Of a stretch of DNA of 42,756 nucleotides, positions 41,056 to 42,756 are shown in pieces (positions within the stretch are counted from its first letter, which is position 1; each line of letters begins with the position of its first letter). Both the position numbers and the translations under genes were made by a program. Origin of the DNA: a virus; the IMG/VR virus record IMGVR_UViG_3300009406_000001, positions 1 to 42,756 of that record. One strand, given 5' to 3'. Below the pieces are notes generated by a model. It searched no databases, was not told where the DNA came from, and saw only the letters and a program-made list of their open reading frames with translations.

Positions 41056-41916
41056 ATGGGTGGATTAATACTGGGATTAGATGCAGGGAATCACATGGCG
41101 AAGGTGGCAGGACCTTACGGGGTGGATTCATATAGAACAGCCATCTGTGATTGGTTCGAACGGGATGTAGAAGAGTCATTCGGTAACGATGATATGGAAT
41201 TTGAAATCTGTGGCAGAAAAGGGTTTGCAGGATCCATTGCTGAACATGAGGATGAATTCGGTGGTGGTTCAATGTTTGGCGATACCAAGGCGCATGAGGA
41301 TACGAAAATAAGAGTGCTACTAGCAATCGTTCGTTATGTTAAAAAATACTGTCCACAAGAATACTCAGTAAAAATAGTGGTCGGGCAGCCAGTGAAAACA
41401 CATAAGGAATCCGAGAAAAAGAAAATCAAGGATATGTTAATTGGTCATCATAATTTTGTAGTAAACGGCGCTCATAAAAATATAACCATTGAAGCGGTAG
41501 AGGTAGCTACAGAGGGTGGTGGTGCGTTCTGGTCAAACCCCGACAATGGCACGATTAGAGTATTAGACATAGGTAGCGGCACGGTGAATGCGGTCACGAC
41601 AAAAGATAAGAAGTTCATTAATAATTCGTCGGAGACATTTAACTTTGGCGTCGAAACGATTAAAAATAAAGCTGATTTAGATGGGTTGTCCCGCGGTATC
41701 ATCCGAAATACTACTAAATTGAAGTGGCATAAGAATGACCGGGTATACGTCTGTGGAGGGATAGCAGAACAAATAGCGCCTTATATAGAAGAACACTATG
41801 CAAATTCAGAGGTGGTCTATCCACAGTTGCAGTGCCAGGACGGTGTTATCGCGGTTCAATCTGTGTTTGCTAACGCGGTAGGATTCTATAACATCGCAAA
41901 GGGTGTTTACAGATGA
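41056..41916 (+). CDS. parM: Actin-like partition ATPase, ParM family
   Basis: The 286-residue protein has the actin-fold nucleotide signatures: phosphate-1 loop LGLDAGNHMAKVAG (residues 6-19), phosphate-2 loop VLDIGSGTVNAVT (about 173-185), and adenosine motif YVCGGIAEQ near residue 234. Relatives polymerise into filaments that push plasmid copies apart. It is slightly shorter than R1 ParM. TAGGAGG precedes the ATG, and a ParR-like gene overlaps its stop. In a prophage it may segregate an extrachromosomal form or move replicating DNA. Confidence 0.85.
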   Translation: MGGLILGLDAGNHMAKVAGPYGVDSYRTAICDWFERDVEESFGNDDMEFEICGRKGFAGSIAEHEDEFGGGSMFGDTKAHEDTKIRVLLAIVRYVKKYCPQEYSVKIVVGQPVKTHKESEKKKIKDMLIGHHNFVVNGAHKNITIEAVEVATEGGGAFWSNPDNGTIRVLDIGSGTVNAVTTKDKKFINNSSETFNFGVETIKNKADLDGLSRGIIRNTTKLKWHKNDRVYVCGGIAEQIAPYIEEHYANSEVVYPQLQCQDGVIAVQSVFANAVGFYNIAKGVYR

Positions 41917-42125
41917 GAAAAATTAAGACGACAAGTTTCAATCAACAAAATGGATATGAAGAAAGGTTGCTGGCATACGCTGAATCACCCGAACATGGTG
42001 ACTATAGCAACTACATCAAGCGATTGATTGGACGCGATATGGAGGGGCAGAGTCGCCCCCCTGTAGCGGCATTCGTTAGCGCACCTGTAGTTAAGTCGAC
42101 GGATGATTTCAGCGGGTTCATTTAA
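41913..42125 (+). CDS. ParR-like partition adaptor
   Basis: The 70-residue protein overlaps parM by 4 bases. The N-terminal part fits a ParR-type ribbon-helix-helix: TTSFNQQNGYEERLLAYAES then DYSNYIKRLIGRDM. The C-terminus (VKSTDDFSGFI) is a flexible acidic-aromatic tail of the kind that docks on ParM filaments. It would bind the centromere and connect it to the filament. Family assignment rests on pattern plus position. Confidence 0.7.
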   Translation: MRKIKTTSFNQQNGYEERLLAYAESPEHGDYSNYIKRLIGRDMEGQSRPPVAAFVSAPVVKSTDDFSGFI

Positions 42126-42399
42126 CGTCCTGTTGGATAAAACGAATTAATTTTATAGCGTGTAAAATTTCCTCGTCTGTTGCGCTAATTTTTATTAACT
42201 CCACAGGCGTATTAAAGAAGTATCGCGGATCAACTTTGTACACATCAATAATTTTCTGTAGCAGGTCAACAGGTATATCGTATTTACCACGCTCTATTTT
42301 CGACAGATTGCTTTTGTCATGGCTAATTTTATCTGCTAAATTTTGAAGTGTGTCTTTATTTTCGGTTCTTAGTATTCGGATTTTAGTACCGATATTCAT
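42118..42399 (-). CDS. XRE-family regulator near attR
   Basis: The 93-residue protein carries an XRE helix-turn-helix (residues 5-60: TLQNLADKISHDKSNLSKIERGKYDIPVD) and a helical C-terminus. It starts with ATG after AGGTGG on the minus strand and converges on parR, overlapping it by 8 bases. It might control the partition cassette or be a second lysogeny regulator; a sigma-A-like TATAAC lies upstream. Confidence 0.8.
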   Translation of the reverse strand: MNIGTKIRILRTENKDTLQNLADKISHDKSNLSKIERGKYDIPVDLLQKIIDVYKVDPRYFFNTPVELIKISATDEEILHAIKLIRFIQQDVK

Positions 42400-42467
42400 G
42401 TGAGCACCACCTAATTTGTTATAACTTATTGATTCGATGAAACGGCAAGGATACCCTTTTTAAGAAT

Positions 42468-42495
42468 AAAAAAAGAGGGGCGATAAAGCCTCCTC
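42468..42495 (-). terminator. Intrinsic terminator facing leftward transcripts
   Basis: On the minus strand, GAGGAGGC (42488-42495) pairs with GCCCCTC (42475-42481) with one bulged base, followed by seven T (42468-42474). It would stop transcription entering the prophage from the right flank. Confidence 0.6.
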
Positions 42496-42507
42496 GTTGT
42501 AAAGTCG

Positions 42508-42527
42508 TGGCATACTTACTGGCATAA
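42508..42527 (+). repeat. Paired TGGCATA repeats, probable integrase arm sites (right)
   Basis: TGGCATAC at 42508-42515 and TGGCATAA at 42520-42527, 12 bp apart and in the same orientation, mirror the pair at 169-187 inside attL. They lie about 100 bp inside attR. Confidence 0.5.
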
Positions 42528-42629
42528 AAAACGTTAATATTAATCGAAAGTATTTGCGTTTGGTTTTCGATAAATCGTTACTATTACTGACTTTTAATAA
42601 GTATTTGTTATTGGCGATAACGAACGAGG

Positions 42630-42650
42630 CGACTCCCGCCGTCTCCATAT
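42630..42650 (+). repeat. attR core (21-bp direct repeat with attL)
   Basis: Exact copy of 107-127. Only the last bases of the tmRNA are present here; the T-loop 5' strand is replaced by phage sequence (GAACGAGG), so this copy cannot make a working tmRNA. Confidence 0.9.
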
Positions 42651-42694
42651 GTAAATATGGTATAAATGCAGTCGTATCAAAGATTTTTTAGAAT

Positions 42695-42741
42695 AGAGGT
42701 ATTGAACAGAGGATAAACTTCTGGTCAATATCTCTTTTTTT
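42695..42741 (+). terminator. Probable original ssrA terminator, displaced by the prophage
   Basis: Arms 42695-42712 and 42718-42735 pair in one register with a single mismatch, around a 5-nt loop, followed by a T run to 42741. It lies just outside attR in host sequence, the same strand as ssrA, and so is likely its native terminator in an unoccupied chromosome. Confidence 0.7.
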
Positions 42742-42756
42742 ATAATTAGGAATAAA

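Noticed and set aside
42460-42648. Leftward open frame over attR
   Set aside because: Covers the att core, arm repeats and a terminator; product has no family likeness.
1-42756. CRISPR arrays, insertion sequences, restriction or known anti-phage systems
   Set aside because: No regularly spaced repeat array, transposase or defence protein signatures were seen; the only methyltransferase is broken.

Overview
The window holds one apparently complete temperate-phage genome integrated at the 3' end of a tmRNA gene (ssrA) of a Gram-positive Bacillota host. A Bacillales host, perhaps a Planococcaceae-type one, is an inference from the tmRNA 3' end, the strong AGGAGG-type ribosome binding sites with frequent TTG/GTG starts, and the phage families present. 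A 21-bp direct repeat at 107-127 and 42630-42650 (the tmRNA 3' end) marks attL and attR. The excised genome would be about 42.5 kb. The tmRNA is rebuilt at attL, while its probable native terminator is left beyond attR at 42695-42741.

Left to right: a leftward lysogeny block (tyrosine integrase under a promoter with a LexA-like box, a small XRE protein, a CI-like repressor lacking a peptidase domain) faces a rightward early operon. The switch region carries three related dyad operators, one inside the first early gene. The early genes are two Cro-like regulators, small proteins, and a recombination/replication cassette: Gam-like protein, Sak4-like ATPase, SF2 helicase, DUF669 SSB-like protein and D5/P4 primase-helicase. 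A repeat-rich non-coding stretch after the primase (9763-10026) is the best replication-origin candidate. Next come many small middle genes: VRR-NUC nuclease, zinc-ribbon peptides, DUF3310, a dimeric dUTPase with an inserted zinc knuckle, a cytosine methyltransferase gene broken by one stop codon, and an ArpU/RinA-type late activator.

A roughly 280-nt non-coding segment (16172-16449) then folds into four consecutive hairpins, the last a 29-position stem with 27 pairs. It is the strongest candidate for an undescribed element.

The late region is a canonical HK97-like siphovirus module: HNH nuclease, small and large terminase, portal, ClpP-type protease, major capsid, connectors, major tail protein, tail chaperones G and GT with a GGGAAAC -1 slippery site, tape measure, tail hub proteins, and a large fibre carrying a complete M14 carboxypeptidase site. 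A low-GC acyltransferase gene, probably a lysogenic-conversion cargo gene, precedes holin and amidase. The amidase carries an internal ribosome binding site that could yield a free C-terminal (probably wall-binding) domain.

The right end, between lysis genes and attR, is accessory: a leftward membrane protein, a leftward protein with two ribbon-helix-helix-like segments, a rightward actin-like ParM and ParR-like pair, and a leftward XRE regulator. A plasmid-type actin partition cassette in an integrating prophage suggests an extrachromosomal stage or filament-based positioning of phage DNA.
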